The notes beneath the pieces are model-generated. The model had not been told where the DNA came from. It did not search any database and was given only the letters and a program-made list of their open reading frames with translations. The translations under genes and the position numbers were made by a program. Of a stretch of DNA of 64,000 nt, positions 25,201 to 33,800 are shown piece by piece (within the stretch, counting starts at the first letter, position 1; every line of letters starts with the position of its first letter). The DNA is from Propionibacteriaceae bacterium (GTDB lineage Bacteria; Actinomycetota; Actinomycetes; Propionibacteriales; Propionibacteriaceae): contig JAITVK010000034.1 in the NCBI GenBank assembly GCA_031285845.1, positions 1 through 64,000 on the forward strand. Reading direction: 5' to 3'.

Positions 25201-26167
25201 CCAAGTGATCACATCGTTCTCCACCTGGTTCAACCGGCCCGAGGTTCAGGCGCGTTTCGTCCAACGCTTGGCCAGCGCGATCAACACCGATGCCCTGGAA
25301 CAGGAGCTGTCTCGTACGCTGACCGGTTACATGGAGCAGGTCATGACCTCGATGATGACCTCCATGATGAGCACATTGCAGACTCAACTCAGCGCGGCGC
25401 TACAGGCCACGATGTCACAGATGGGTACGACGATGTCATCAGCAATGAACATGGACCCGTCGAAGTTCTCGGAGGTTTTCACCTTCACGATGGATCCGTC
25501 CCAACTGACCTCCGTCCTGATGACGATGATGAACAGTCAGACCCACTCGCTGGACTCCAACCTGAAACAACTGGGGTACGCGACAGCGGGCACTCCGTCG
25601 AGCATCAGCATCTACCCGAAGGATTTCGCTGCCAAGCAGCGGGTCTTGACTATCCTCGACTCCTACAACGACTCGATGACCGCCACAGGTCAGGACGACA
25701 AAGTCATCACGTACACCGACATCGTCGGCACTTTGATGAGTTCGGTCACCGACATCATCTCGAAGGTGTCCGCTGTCTTGGTGGCTTTCGTGTCGATCTC
25801 GTTGGTGGTCTCATCGATCATGATCGGCGTCATCACCTACATCTCGGTTCTCGAACGGAAGAAGGAGATCGGAATCCTGAGGGCGCTTGGGGCCAGCAAG
25901 CGTGACATCGCCAACGTCTTCAACGCCGAGACACTGATCGTCGGCTTCGTCGCCGGGCTCATGGGCGTGTTGTTCACGGTAGGTTTGGCGCAGATCGCCA
26001 ATCCCATCGTCGGCTCGCTCTACAACATCGACCGCATCGCACGACTGCCCTTCAACGCCGCGGCCATCTTGATTCTGATCTCGATGGCGCTCACGTTCCT
26101 GGCGGGGCTGATCCCCAGTTCGGCGGCCTCGCGGCGTGACCCGGTGGAGGCGTTGCGCTCAGAGTGA
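22295..26167 (+). CDS. Giant MacB/LolCDE-like ABC transporter with mucin-like stalk
   Basis: One polypeptide of about 1290 residues joins an ATPase, a permease and a very long outside loop. The ATPase (first 230 residues) has Walker A GPSGSGKT, signature LSGGQMQRVAIARAL and Walker B ILLADEPTGALD. A first membrane helix follows (SFAGSIGIIGIAAILAIANG). The extracytoplasmic part runs about 800 residues and includes a Pro/Thr/Ser-rich stalk of roughly 290 residues and a Met-rich helical part. Three FtsX-type helices close the protein (from VSAVLVAFVSISLVVSS to the end). The GTG at 22295 has GGGAAGG upstream. Such proteins transmit force to cell-wall factors or export substrates; substrate unknown. 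Confidence 0.85.
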   Translation: MLHLDQIRKTYHAGNFTQAALDGVTLTLRDNEFVAVLGPSGSGKTTLLNIVGGLDHYDSGDLVIDQVSTSQYSDRDWDTYRNNRIGFVFQSYNLIPHQTVLANVELALTLSGVSKPERTTRAKQALEQVGLAEHIHKLPSQLSGGQMQRVAIARALINDPEILLADEPTGALDSKTSVQVMNLLQGISRDRLVVMVTHNPELAEQYATRVVSLKDGQVVADTDPYTPTTTRRRAKPVRRTSMSFFTAIALSFTNLMTKKGRTLMTSFAGSIGIIGIAAILAIANGVNAYITSVEQNTLSLYPLTIQTQGLDLTSLVASATGGDSTAAAPTPASGNTAEVHETSMISRMFSRIGSNDLTSLKTYLDSDKSDIDDYVNAIEYAYNVNPQIYATDTTDGVRQVNPNSAFASLGFSSASSTSMLSSMGMSTDIFSPLPHDMNLITGQYDLVAGTWPTSADQCLLILTSSGGISDLVAYMMGLRDPKQLDQMIAEMADNKPIEVPTGSSTYTYAQLMGVDFTVVNAVDYYQYDPTYDVWTDRSGDQAWMTQAIANGAPLHIAGIVRPNDAATATMLRPGLYYTTDLVDRLMKEAAASPIVAQQLASPSVNVFSGETFATEAKNPTMSDFDFSSLIRVNQDALAGLFSPDLSGLNLSLPQLDLSAASAAIPSIAVPDLATMLASINIQISPEDLTTLLEGTIGDYLKFALTQWPDLNPDTWPQLALPTPTLPPPAASTTPTPSTPTPTPAPTPTAAPTPSTPTSTATPTPTTSATPTASASPSSSATLTPLQPPKPAQAGLTAARAETVSRSVSGTSTPARPTVTQQTGIAGNLEVIGTPKPSSASPTVTPPMLPAILPMGPDIAPTASPGATQASASSSPVGGDPDSTTTATPGQSASPSTLNPASKPTQAVADGPSTPGPTASTSSRNSSAASSSPTASATPTTSTSPTPTPKPSTTPSAQPTPTLPSLPTLDQVITSFSTWFNRPEVQARFVQRLASAINTDALEQELSRTLTGYMEQVMTSMMTSMMSTLQTQLSAALQATMSQMGTTMSSAMNMDPSKFSEVFTFTMDPSQLTSVLMTMMNSQTHSLDSNLKQLGYATAGTPSSISIYPKDFAAKQRVLTILDSYNDSMTATGQDDKVITYTDIVGTLMSSVTDIISKVSAVLVAFVSISLVVSSIMIGVITYISVLERKKEIGILRALGASKRDIANVFNAETLIVGFVAGLMGVLFTVGLAQIANPIVGSLYNIDRIARLPFNAAAILILISMALTFLAGLIPSSAASRRDPVEALRSE

Positions 26168-26233
26168 GACCCGAACCACGTCAAGACCAGCTCCATCAAA
26201 ACCGGCGCCAGATCTTGGTCAGAACTCGACCCA

Positions 26234-26545
26234 TCAGCCTTGGTCAGGCACCTGCAGATCCGAGTGAGCGATCTCCTCGATCGAGACGTCCCGGAACGTC
26301 AACACCTTGGCCGTCTTCACAAACCGGGCCGGACGATACATGTCCCAGACCCAAGCGTCGGCCATTGACACCTCGTAGTAGACGTCGCCACCCTCGGTGC
26401 GTACCTTGACGTCGACATGATTGCACAGGTAGAACCGCCGCTCGGTCTCCACGGCGTACCGGAAAATGCCGATCACATCTTTGTACTCCCGGTAAAGGGC
26501 CAGTTCCAGATCGGCCTCGTAGGATTCTAGGTCTTCAGCGCTCAT
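26234..26545 (-). CDS. DUF2469-family protein
   Basis: The 103-residue acidic protein is the conserved actinobacterial DUF2469 family (AEDLESYE-DLELALYREYKDV, then the ERRFYLCNHVDV segment), always found beside rnhB. Function unknown. Its ATG overlaps the rnhB stop by four bases (ATGA). It ends the rplS-lepB-rnhB-DUF2469 block. Confidence 0.92.
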   Translation of the reverse strand: MSAEDLESYEADLELALYREYKDVIGIFRYAVETERRFYLCNHVDVKVRTEGGDVYYEVSMADAWVWDMYRPARFVKTAKVLTFRDVSIEEIAHSDLQVPDQG

Positions 26546-27171
26546 GATCCCCCCACTCTAGTAGTTCGAACGACATTCCCATAGCTCATCCGATGCTGCG
26601 GGCAAGGACCCAACAACTCCAACTGACGTTGATGGTACGCCGTGACGTAGCCTTTGTGCTGGGCGAAGCCATATCCCGGGAAGACAACATCCAGATCGTT
26701 CATGATTCGATCACGCGTCACTTTGGCTACGATCGAGGCCGCCGCGACACACTGAACCACCTGGTCACCCTTCCACATTCCCAAACTTGGGCACTCCAGC
26801 CCTTCGACTGGAAAACCGTCGATGATCGCGAAACCGGGACGGACTCCAGCCCCGCTCAACTGCGCCACCGCCTGCTTCAAAGCCCCCAGATTGGCCGCCT
26901 GCACACCCAAACGATCGCATTCACCAGCCTGGACGACCACCCAATCCACGGCCAGCGCGTAGCGAAGAATCTGCGGAAACATCCGGTCACGACGAGCCGG
27001 ACTCAGCGCCTTGGAGTCATTGAGACCGGGAATCGCTAGCTGAGGATCCGGCGACAAAACCACAGCCGCCGCCACCAAAGGCCCAGCGCAGGCGCCACGA
27101 CCGGCCTCGTCAGCTCCGGCCACAGGTCCGAAACCGGCGTCGACCAGCATCTGCTCATAAGCACTGATCAT
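26542..27171 (-). CDS. rnhB: Ribonuclease HII
   Basis: The 209-residue enzyme cuts RNA in RNA-DNA hybrids and at single ribonucleotides. The catalytic boxes are clear: AGADEAGRGACAGPLVAAAV (Asp-Glu pair), LNDSKALS, IDGFPV (third Asp) and ASIVAKVTRDRIM with the final Asp. Length is normal. It is 51 bases downstream of lepB and overlaps DUF2469. Confidence 0.95.
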   Translation of the reverse strand: MISAYEQMLVDAGFGPVAGADEAGRGACAGPLVAAAVVLSPDPQLAIPGLNDSKALSPARRDRMFPQILRYALAVDWVVVQAGECDRLGVQAANLGALKQAVAQLSGAGVRPGFAIIDGFPVEGLECPSLGMWKGDQVVQCVAAASIVAKVTRDRIMNDLDVVFPGYGFAQHKGYVTAYHQRQLELLGPCPQHRMSYGNVVRTTRVGGS

Positions 27172-27222
27172 GGCGGTCGTCCACCGTAGACATGATCGTA
27201 CGAACGGCGTCGCGCCGTCTGA

Positions 27223-28026
27223 TCAACGCGGACATGTCCACTGTTCGGCAGTCGGACTCGGCGCAGGCGTCGTCGACGCGGGAACGTCAGCGTACGCCGA
27301 CGGAATCGAGAAGGTTCTCAATCGCGGTAGCGGCAACATGACGCCGAAAACCTTGCCCTGGATCGAGTCGATACTGGGGAAAGTCAGCTCCGGGGTCGGC
27401 TGAGTCCCCTGACACATGTGATAACGCGAATCGGCCGACCGATCGCGATGATCCCCCATGACAAAGATTCGACCCTCAGGAACCACCAGATCGAACGGGA
27501 TCTGAGCCGCGGCGGCGTTCTGGTAATACAGATATTGCGATTCGTCCAATGCGGCGCCGTTGACCGTGACCGAACCGGACGCGTCACAGCAGGTGACATG
27601 GTCCCCGGGCAGGCCGATCAGTCGCTTGACGAGGTACTGCTCGTCCGGTGGCGACATCACCTTGATCCAGCCCAACACCTTTTTCCAGGTCGGGGGCTCC
27701 TCAGGCAGCGGCCCCAGCCAACCCAGATCGTCGCGGAACACGACGATGTCGCCGCGCTGAGGCGCGCCGGGTTTCCAGGTCAGAATCGTGTCACCTTGAC
27801 GCCCGAGAGAGTCGTCGGTCCCCAGCAGGGTCTGCTCCATCGACTCAGACGGAACCCGGTAGTGCTGAATTAACAACGCCCTCACGAAAGACGTGATGAC
27901 GATCGCGATCAGCAAGATGATCAGGAATTCGGCCAACCATCGCCCAATACCACGCAACACACCGCGCCCACCCGAAGGTCGCCCTTCGTCGGAGCTACGT
28001 CGTCTTGGGGAAGAATCGTCTGCCAT
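27223..28026 (-). CDS. lepB: Signal peptidase I
   Basis: The 267-residue bacterial-type signal peptidase has one N-terminal membrane helix (FLIILLIAIVITSFVRALLI), the VPSESMEQTL box with the nucleophile Ser, the YLVKRLIGLPGD box with the general-base Lys, and the VMGDHRDRSADSR box. It is distinct from the SipW-type enzyme at 11640-12272. ATG 28026 is the natural start, 41 bases after rplS. It processes Sec substrates on the outer face of the membrane. Confidence 0.95.
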   Translation of the reverse strand: MADDSSPRRRSSDEGRPSGGRGVLRGIGRWLAEFLIILLIAIVITSFVRALLIQHYRVPSESMEQTLLGTDDSLGRQGDTILTWKPGAPQRGDIVVFRDDLGWLGPLPEEPPTWKKVLGWIKVMSPPDEQYLVKRLIGLPGDHVTCCDASGSVTVNGAALDESQYLYYQNAAAAQIPFDLVVPEGRIFVMGDHRDRSADSRYHMCQGTQPTPELTFPSIDSIQGKVFGVMLPLPRLRTFSIPSAYADVPASTTPAPSPTAEQWTCPR

Positions 28027-28066
28027 GGTACCCCCTACCGGAGGAGTCGATCGTGGATCGAGGGAC

Positions 28067-28417
28067 TCAGACGTCCCGCTTCTCCTTGATCTTCGCGGCC
28101 TTGCCGCGAAGACCGCGCAGGTAGTAGAGCTGGGCGCGACGCACATCGCCGCGACGCTCGACCTCGATGTGATCGATGATCGGGGAATGCAGCGGGAAAG
28201 TCCGCTCGACGCCGACACCGAACGAGACCTTGCGAACAGTGAAGGCTTCTTGGATGCCTGACCCGGTCCGGGAGATGACCGCACCGGCGAAAACCTGGAT
28301 ACGGGAACGATTGCCTTCGACCACTTTCACGTGGACGCGCACCGAATCACCTGGGCGGAAAACTGGAATGTTGTCGCGCAGTGACTCGGAGTCAATCGCG
28401 GTAATGAGTTGGTTCAT
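28067..28417 (-). CDS. rplS: 50S ribosomal protein L19
   Basis: The 116-residue protein matches L19 throughout: [50 protein letters not shown] and the C-terminal [24 protein letters not shown] 28417 follows GGGAGG. Usually trmD precedes it in bacteria; here the upstream gene is a sugar kinase, so the trmD link is lost. Confidence 0.97.
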   Translation of the reverse strand: MNQLITAIDSESLRDNIPVFRPGDSVRVHVKVVEGNRSRIQVFAGAVISRTGSGIQEAFTVRKVSFGVGVERTFPLHSPIIDHIEVERRGDVRRAQLYYLRGLRGKAAKIKEKRDV

Positions 28418-28467
28418 CTCAAACCTCCCGGCGCCACAGGTCACCGTCATTCGTTGGTACATTCGGT

Positions 28468-28501
28468 CGTACGGCTACCCCCCTGTGGCAGGGGCCGTAC
28501 G
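28468..28501 (-). promoter_or_regulatory. Long hairpin in the rplS upstream region
   Basis: CGTACGGC (28468-28475) pairs exactly with GCCGTACG (28494-28501), and inside it CCCCTG pairs with CAGGGG around a TGG loop. The stem lies 51 bases upstream of rplS and 58 bases after the sugar-kinase stop. It could end the kinase transcript or act as an L19 leader. There is no T tract. Confidence 0.5.
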
Positions 28502-28558
28502 GCACGAGGTCCTATTTTGCCACATGGGCCCTTCGCCCCGCCAGTTTCGCGCTCCGAA

Positions 28559-29662
28559 TCAGACCAGGTCGGCGACGATCTGCTCCAACTGCGCCAGGTG
28601 AGACTCGATGTCACTCAACAGCGCGAACTGGTTGCGCGCCCGATCCAGATTCTGTGTTGGGTACGCCACGCCATAGTAGCGGTCGCCATCCAGATAGTCG
28701 GTCAAGAATCGCATCCCCTGCTCCAACGTCATCGCTCGAACACCCCACACCAGGTTGGCTTTCTCGATCGGGGTCAATCCAGGGCCAAAGCCGCGAACCC
28801 ACCCGATCGTGAACGCCTCGAACATGGCCCGGTCAAGCCCGACACGGTCGATATCGGGATCGTCTTCGTCCGTCCGATTGGCTCCATAGCGAATCGCATC
28901 GCCAAAGTCATGAACGGCGAGGCCCGGCATGACCGTGTCCAAATCGATGACGCAGGCTCGCCGGCGATCGGCCGGATCCATCAAGACATTGTTCAACTTG
29001 GTGTCGTTGTGCGTGACACGAATGGGCATCTGACCAGCGTCAGCCAGACCCATCAAGCGGGCACATTGGTCACGGCGAGCGAGCACGGCATCGATCTCTG
29101 CCGGACAGGTGGAGACTCTTCGCACCCGATCACGATCGACCGCCACCAAGAATCCGGCCAACCGGACCCGAGTGTCATGGAAAGAGGCGATCGTCGAATG
29201 GAGCACATCGACCGGAAACTCATCCAGACGGCGCGCGAAGGTCCCGAAAGCCTCACCGGCGTCGTGAAAAACCTGCGGGCTCGACGCCGACTGGTGACAC
29301 ACCATGCCGTCGACGAAGAGGTACGCCCGCCAGGGTGAACCGTCGTCGTCACGCCACCATGACTGCCCCATTCGGGTCTTGACCACGCTCAACGTCTCAC
29401 GAAGAGGGTCGCCCCCTTCAGCGGCGATGCCGGGCTTGAGATAGTCGGTCACCGCGACGATATTGTCCATCAGAGCACCCGGATCGACGAACACATGGGT
29501 GTTGATCCGCTGCAGAACGTACTTCGGCCACCTTGTCCCACCGCGAGTCGAGATGAGGAAGCTCCCGTTGATTCTCCCCTGTCCCAATGGAGCGACATCG
29601 ACCACCTCGCCGCCGAAATCGAAAGCCTCGACCACGGCCGACGGCACCTCGATCTCACTCAT
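28559..29662 (-). CDS. N-acetylhexosamine 1-kinase-like phosphotransferase
   Basis: The 367-residue aminoglycoside-phosphotransferase-fold kinase has the catalytic RVTHNDTKLNNVLMD loop and the VIDLDTVMPG metal-binding box, and at the start a PLGQGRINGSFLI phosphate loop. Sequence style is that of bifidobacterial NahK (LnpB), which phosphorylates GlcNAc or GalNAc at C1. The ATG at 29662 lies within the end of the nucleotidyltransferase gene. The pair would make an N-acetylhexosamine 1-phosphate and then its nucleotide sugar; this is inferred from bifidobacterial pathways. Confidence 0.78.
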   Translation of the reverse strand: MSEIEVPSAVVEAFDFGGEVVDVAPLGQGRINGSFLISTRGGTRWPKYVLQRINTHVFVDPGALMDNIVAVTDYLKPGIAAEGGDPLRETLSVVKTRMGQSWWRDDDGSPWRAYLFVDGMVCHQSASSPQVFHDAGEAFGTFARRLDEFPVDVLHSTIASFHDTRVRLAGFLVAVDRDRVRRVSTCPAEIDAVLARRDQCARLMGLADAGQMPIRVTHNDTKLNNVLMDPADRRRACVIDLDTVMPGLAVHDFGDAIRYGANRTDEDDPDIDRVGLDRAMFEAFTIGWVRGFGPGLTPIEKANLVWGVRAMTLEQGMRFLTDYLDGDRYYGVAYPTQNLDRARNQFALLSDIESHLAQLEQIVADLV

Positions 29663-30587
29663 GATCCTCACCCCACAGACGTGGCGGATACACCCCGCGC
29701 TCGTGGGCCGCCGCCAGCGCCCGTACGACATCGTCACGATCCGAGCGATAAGTGACGCCGTGCCACTGTTCCGTGGTGGGAATCACGGTCACATCGGCCT
29801 GGCCAGCGTCCATCAACGATTGGACGACCGACGGCAGGAAGAACTCGCAGCGATCAGGATTGGTCGGCAGGTTGTGCATCAGGAATTCGGCGAATTGCGC
29901 CGACAAGCCGTCGAGGAACTGATGAGTCAGCCCCCACAGATTCATGGAGACCAAGGTCGAACCCGCCAGATCGGTCCAGGTCTGACCCTCATCGCTGGTG
30001 TGGCGCGCCCCGGTGGCAGTCTTCTCGATTGACGTGCGTTCGACGATGTTCACCAACCGGGATTGGGCGTCGACCTGGCAAACCCCGCGCGCCACCGTGC
30101 CATACTCGGTCACCGTGTTCACCACCGGATAACCGACCATCCCCAGGTGTTGGACTCGGCCAGGTTCAGGCTCGCGACGCAGAAACTCGCCGATGGACTC
30201 AATCGCAGTCGACCCATAGAAGTCATCGGCGTTGAACACGGCGAATGGGCCATCGACGTAGGGGGCGGCCGCCATCACGGCATGAGCCGTGCCCCACGGC
30301 TTGACTCGCCCCGGCGGCACACGAAACCCCGCCGGCAGATCGTCCAAAGTCTGATCGGCGTACTTCAGGTCGACATGACGGGCCAACCGATCCCCCACCT
30401 GGGCGATCAGAGAGCGCATCTGCGGATTGATCACGAGCACCACCGACTCAAAACCGGCTCTGACAGCGTCGAACACTGTGTAATCCAGAATCGTCTCACC
30501 GTGGGGCCCCATCGGGTCGATCTGTTTCAAACCGCCGTAGCGACTGCCCAGTCCGCCAGCCAGAATCACCGAAGTCAATGTCGTCAC
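29655..30587 (-). CDS. Sugar-1-phosphate nucleotidyltransferase family protein
   Basis: The 310-residue protein has the nucleotidyltransferase signature LAGGLGSRYGGLKQ at the start and a FNADDFYG metal-binding block, with PWGTAHAV between them. It fits the group of NTP-transferase proteins that sit with NahK-like kinases. The gene overlaps the kinase by eight bases, which supports a common pathway of sugar 1-phosphate activation. Substrate not certain. Confidence 0.75.
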   Translation of the reverse strand: MTTLTSVILAGGLGSRYGGLKQIDPMGPHGETILDYTVFDAVRAGFESVVLVINPQMRSLIAQVGDRLARHVDLKYADQTLDDLPAGFRVPPGRVKPWGTAHAVMAAAPYVDGPFAVFNADDFYGSTAIESIGEFLRREPEPGRVQHLGMVGYPVVNTVTEYGTVARGVCQVDAQSRLVNIVERTSIEKTATGARHTSDEGQTWTDLAGSTLVSMNLWGLTHQFLDGLSAQFAEFLMHNLPTNPDRCEFFLPSVVQSLMDAGQADVTVIPTTEQWHGVTYRSDRDDVVRALAAAHERGVYPPRLWGEDHE

Positions 30588-30886
30588 TCGGACCTCCTCG
30601 TTTTCATCCCCTCATCATCTTGTCACGTTGGCGGTGGGGACCCCAACCTGTGATGACCGCCGCCGAGACTCATCAATGCTGGCCACGCCCCGACCCATCG
30701 ACGGCCCAAGCCCACCCACGCTCAGCGAGACTGGCCGACACCGACCGTCACCCACGCCCCGGCTCACCGCCCTTGACCGGCAGTCGAGATCAGCGCCAGG
30801 CCCGGATAACGCCAATCACGAGACAGTGGCCGACCAACACCGCGTCGTACGGATGCTGATCGGCCACTGCCGCCTTGATGAAGCTG
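30588..30886. other. Gap with a lacZ-side hairpin, no gene
   Basis: No supported gene is visible. CAGTGGCCGA (30824-30833) and its exact complement TCGGCCACTG (30860-30869) form a 10-bp stem with a 26-base loop shortly after the lacZ stop, a possible transcription end for lacZ. The promoter of the nucleotidyltransferase-kinase pair must lie in the left part. Confidence 0.45.
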
Positions 30887-33800
30887 TCAGAGCAGACCCT
30901 GGAACGCGAAGCGGAACCTCAAGGTCTGATCAGTCGGCAAACAATACTGCGGATGGGTCATCGCTCCCCACGAGTTGTCCCCGCCCACGCCGCGCCTGGC
31001 CAACGCCGGACGCAACACCGTGTGATGGATCGGCGGCAACTGGGTGTGATGGGCCGCATTCTCGATCTCGAACGGAGTCCACGGCAAGGCCGAGAACTCC
31101 ATTGGATCCGGTCGACCGTCGCGAGTGTCGCACTCGAACCGCAGCCCAGCGCCGTGATCATCGGTGACGGTAGCCCACCGCACGCCGGTGTGGCTGCCTG
31201 CCTCCTGGGGGCGAAGGTACGGCGTCAGTTGATCAGCCACCTTCGCAGCGTGCAGACCCAACCTGGCGCCACCACGACGATCGGAGTAACACTCCTGTGG
31301 CCCTTCGCCATACCACCGCAGATGGCTCAAATCGGCGTCGGCCACCATCATCAGACCGAACTCGGGCATGTCTGGAAGCCCCGATCCGGGTTCGACACTC
31401 ATGTCGACCTCGACTCGACCATCACCGTCGACCCGATACGTCACCGTCGCCCGGCTGATCGGCCTGGTCGGCAGAACGTAGTCGTAGGTCACCTCGACAC
31501 GACCGTCGGTCTCGCTCACGGCGGGTCCGGCTTTCGGGATGTCGAGTTTGGCGTAGCGGCTGGCGAGCAGCCAATCACCATCCTGGAAACCCATCTTCCA
31601 ACCCTTCTCATTGGAGGTCGGGGCGTGCCAGAAGTTGATCGACGGCAGTGCGCGCAACAGCTCGCGACCGCCGTCGCGGGTCAACCCGTAGCGGTAGGAT
31701 GACAAGCCATGATCGTGGGCGAACAGGACCGAGAAGTGCCGACCGCGAACCCCGACGTTGTGAACCCCACGAATCAGCTCGGGCTTGACCGGCCCGCGAC
31801 GCGGCGATCCTGGACTGGCGATCAGCCCGCCGGTCGGCATTGACGCCGACCCTCGAACCGAGGTGACCGCTTGCGCCCAGCCCACCTCATGCCCGGCTGG
31901 GGCCCACTCGGTCTGTGTGCGCGTCTCGAAGCGGATCTGAAAGGCGTACTCCCCGGCGATCGTCGGTTGCGCCCACGGCAGCTGAGTGGTGACCGTCTGA
32001 CCAGGACCGATGCGCAGCGGAACCACGCGTCGATCGATCAGCGAGCCGTCGCGCAGGACCAACGCGACGCAATCGAAGGCGTCGACATCGGTGAACAGGT
32101 GACGATTGGTCACCGTGAAGGTCAACGCCTCAGGGTCGATCTGGATGGCGAAGTTCTGGTAGACGTGGCGGACCTCGGCGACCTTCGGACTCGGGCTGTG
32201 ATCGGCGAAGAAGATCCCGTTTCCACAAAACTCATAGTCCGACGGGGCGTCGCCACAATCGCCGCCATATCCGAGATAGGGCACGCCGAAGCGGTCTTTC
32301 AACGCGATGGCCTGATCCGCGAAGTCCCAGATGAAGCCGCCTTGGAACAGTGGCTCGCGCTCGGTCAGATCCATATAACGGTCCACCGCGCCGAAGGAGT
32401 TGCCCATCGCATGGGCGTACTCGCACAAGATGAACGGCTTGTCCCGATGCGTGGCCAAGAACTCCTCGACCTGATCGGCCGGGGTGTACATCTCGGAGAC
32501 GACGTCGGAGGTCTCTTGGTATCTCCAGTCGCGGTACACGCCTTCGTAGTGGACCGGTCGGGCCCAGCCTGGGCAGTCGATGGCGGTTCCGGTCTGGTCG
32601 GTCGACGTCTGCGCCCACGGGTCACGCTTCTCTTGGTCACGGAAATACTGCGACACGGCCAGAATGTCCTTGCCGCTGAACGACTCGTTGCCGCACGACC
32701 ACATCACCACACTGGCGTGATTCTTGTCGCGCTGATACAGACTGGCTGCCCGATCCAACAAGATGGCCGCCCACTCCGCCCGATCACCGGGGAAGGCCTC
32801 CTCCACCGGCAGGTCCTGGCGCATCATTCGATCCCACCAGCCGTGAGACTCCAGGTTCATCTCGTCAATGACATACAACCCGTACTCGTCGCAGAAGTCG
32901 TAGAAGTACTCATTGTCTGGGTAATGACACGTTCGTACGGCGTTGATCCCGGCGGCCTTCATCGCCAACACGTCCGCCTTCGTCTGTTCGCGGCTGATGA
33001 CGCGCCCGTTCAGGCCGAAATCATGACGGTTGACACCCTTGAACACCACCCGCGACCCGTTGATCTTCAACAGACCGTCTTCAATGCCGAACCGACGCAC
33101 CCCGACCTTCAACGGGACACACTCACTGACGAGACCGTCAGGCGCGCTCACCGTCAGGCGAAGCTCATACAGGGACGGATCCTCGCTGCTCCACAGGCGT
33201 GGATTCACCAGTTCCGTGGTGAGCGTGACCGTCGATCCCACACCGTCGGCTTCATCGTTGGGGGCAGTCGAGACGACCTCTAGCTCAGCCCCATCCACGA
33301 ACTGCGCTTTGACCACCCCAGCACTCAGACGTACGGTCACCGCGACTCTGGCCACTGTGTTGTCGGAACTCAGCGCGCACACGACACGCACGTCATCGAC
33401 ATGGCTGGCCGGACGGCGCAGCAGGGTCACATCACGGAAGATGCCCGAGAAGCGATACATGTCCTGATCTTCGATCCAACTGCCCGCGGTCCACTTGGTC
33501 ACCCGGGCGGCGAGTTTGTTCTCTCCGACCACCAGGGCCGAAGTCAGATCGAACTCCGACGGGGTGAACGAGTCGGTGGCGTGGCCCAGGTACTGCCCGT
33601 TGAGCCACACTTCGATGGCCGATTCCGCGCCGTGGAACATCACCGTCATCCGCTCACCTTGGGCAAGCGGCTGGTCATGAGTGAAACTGGTGACATACAG
33701 GGCGACGGGATTGAACCGGGTCGGGATCTGGCCGGGCTCGATCTGCTCATGTCCATCCCAGGGGTACTGCACATTGACGTACTGCGGTCGGTCGTAGCCC

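Noticed and set aside
31871-33283. 470-codon plus-strand frame
   Set aside because: Fully antisense to lacZ, whose catalytic motifs are intact.
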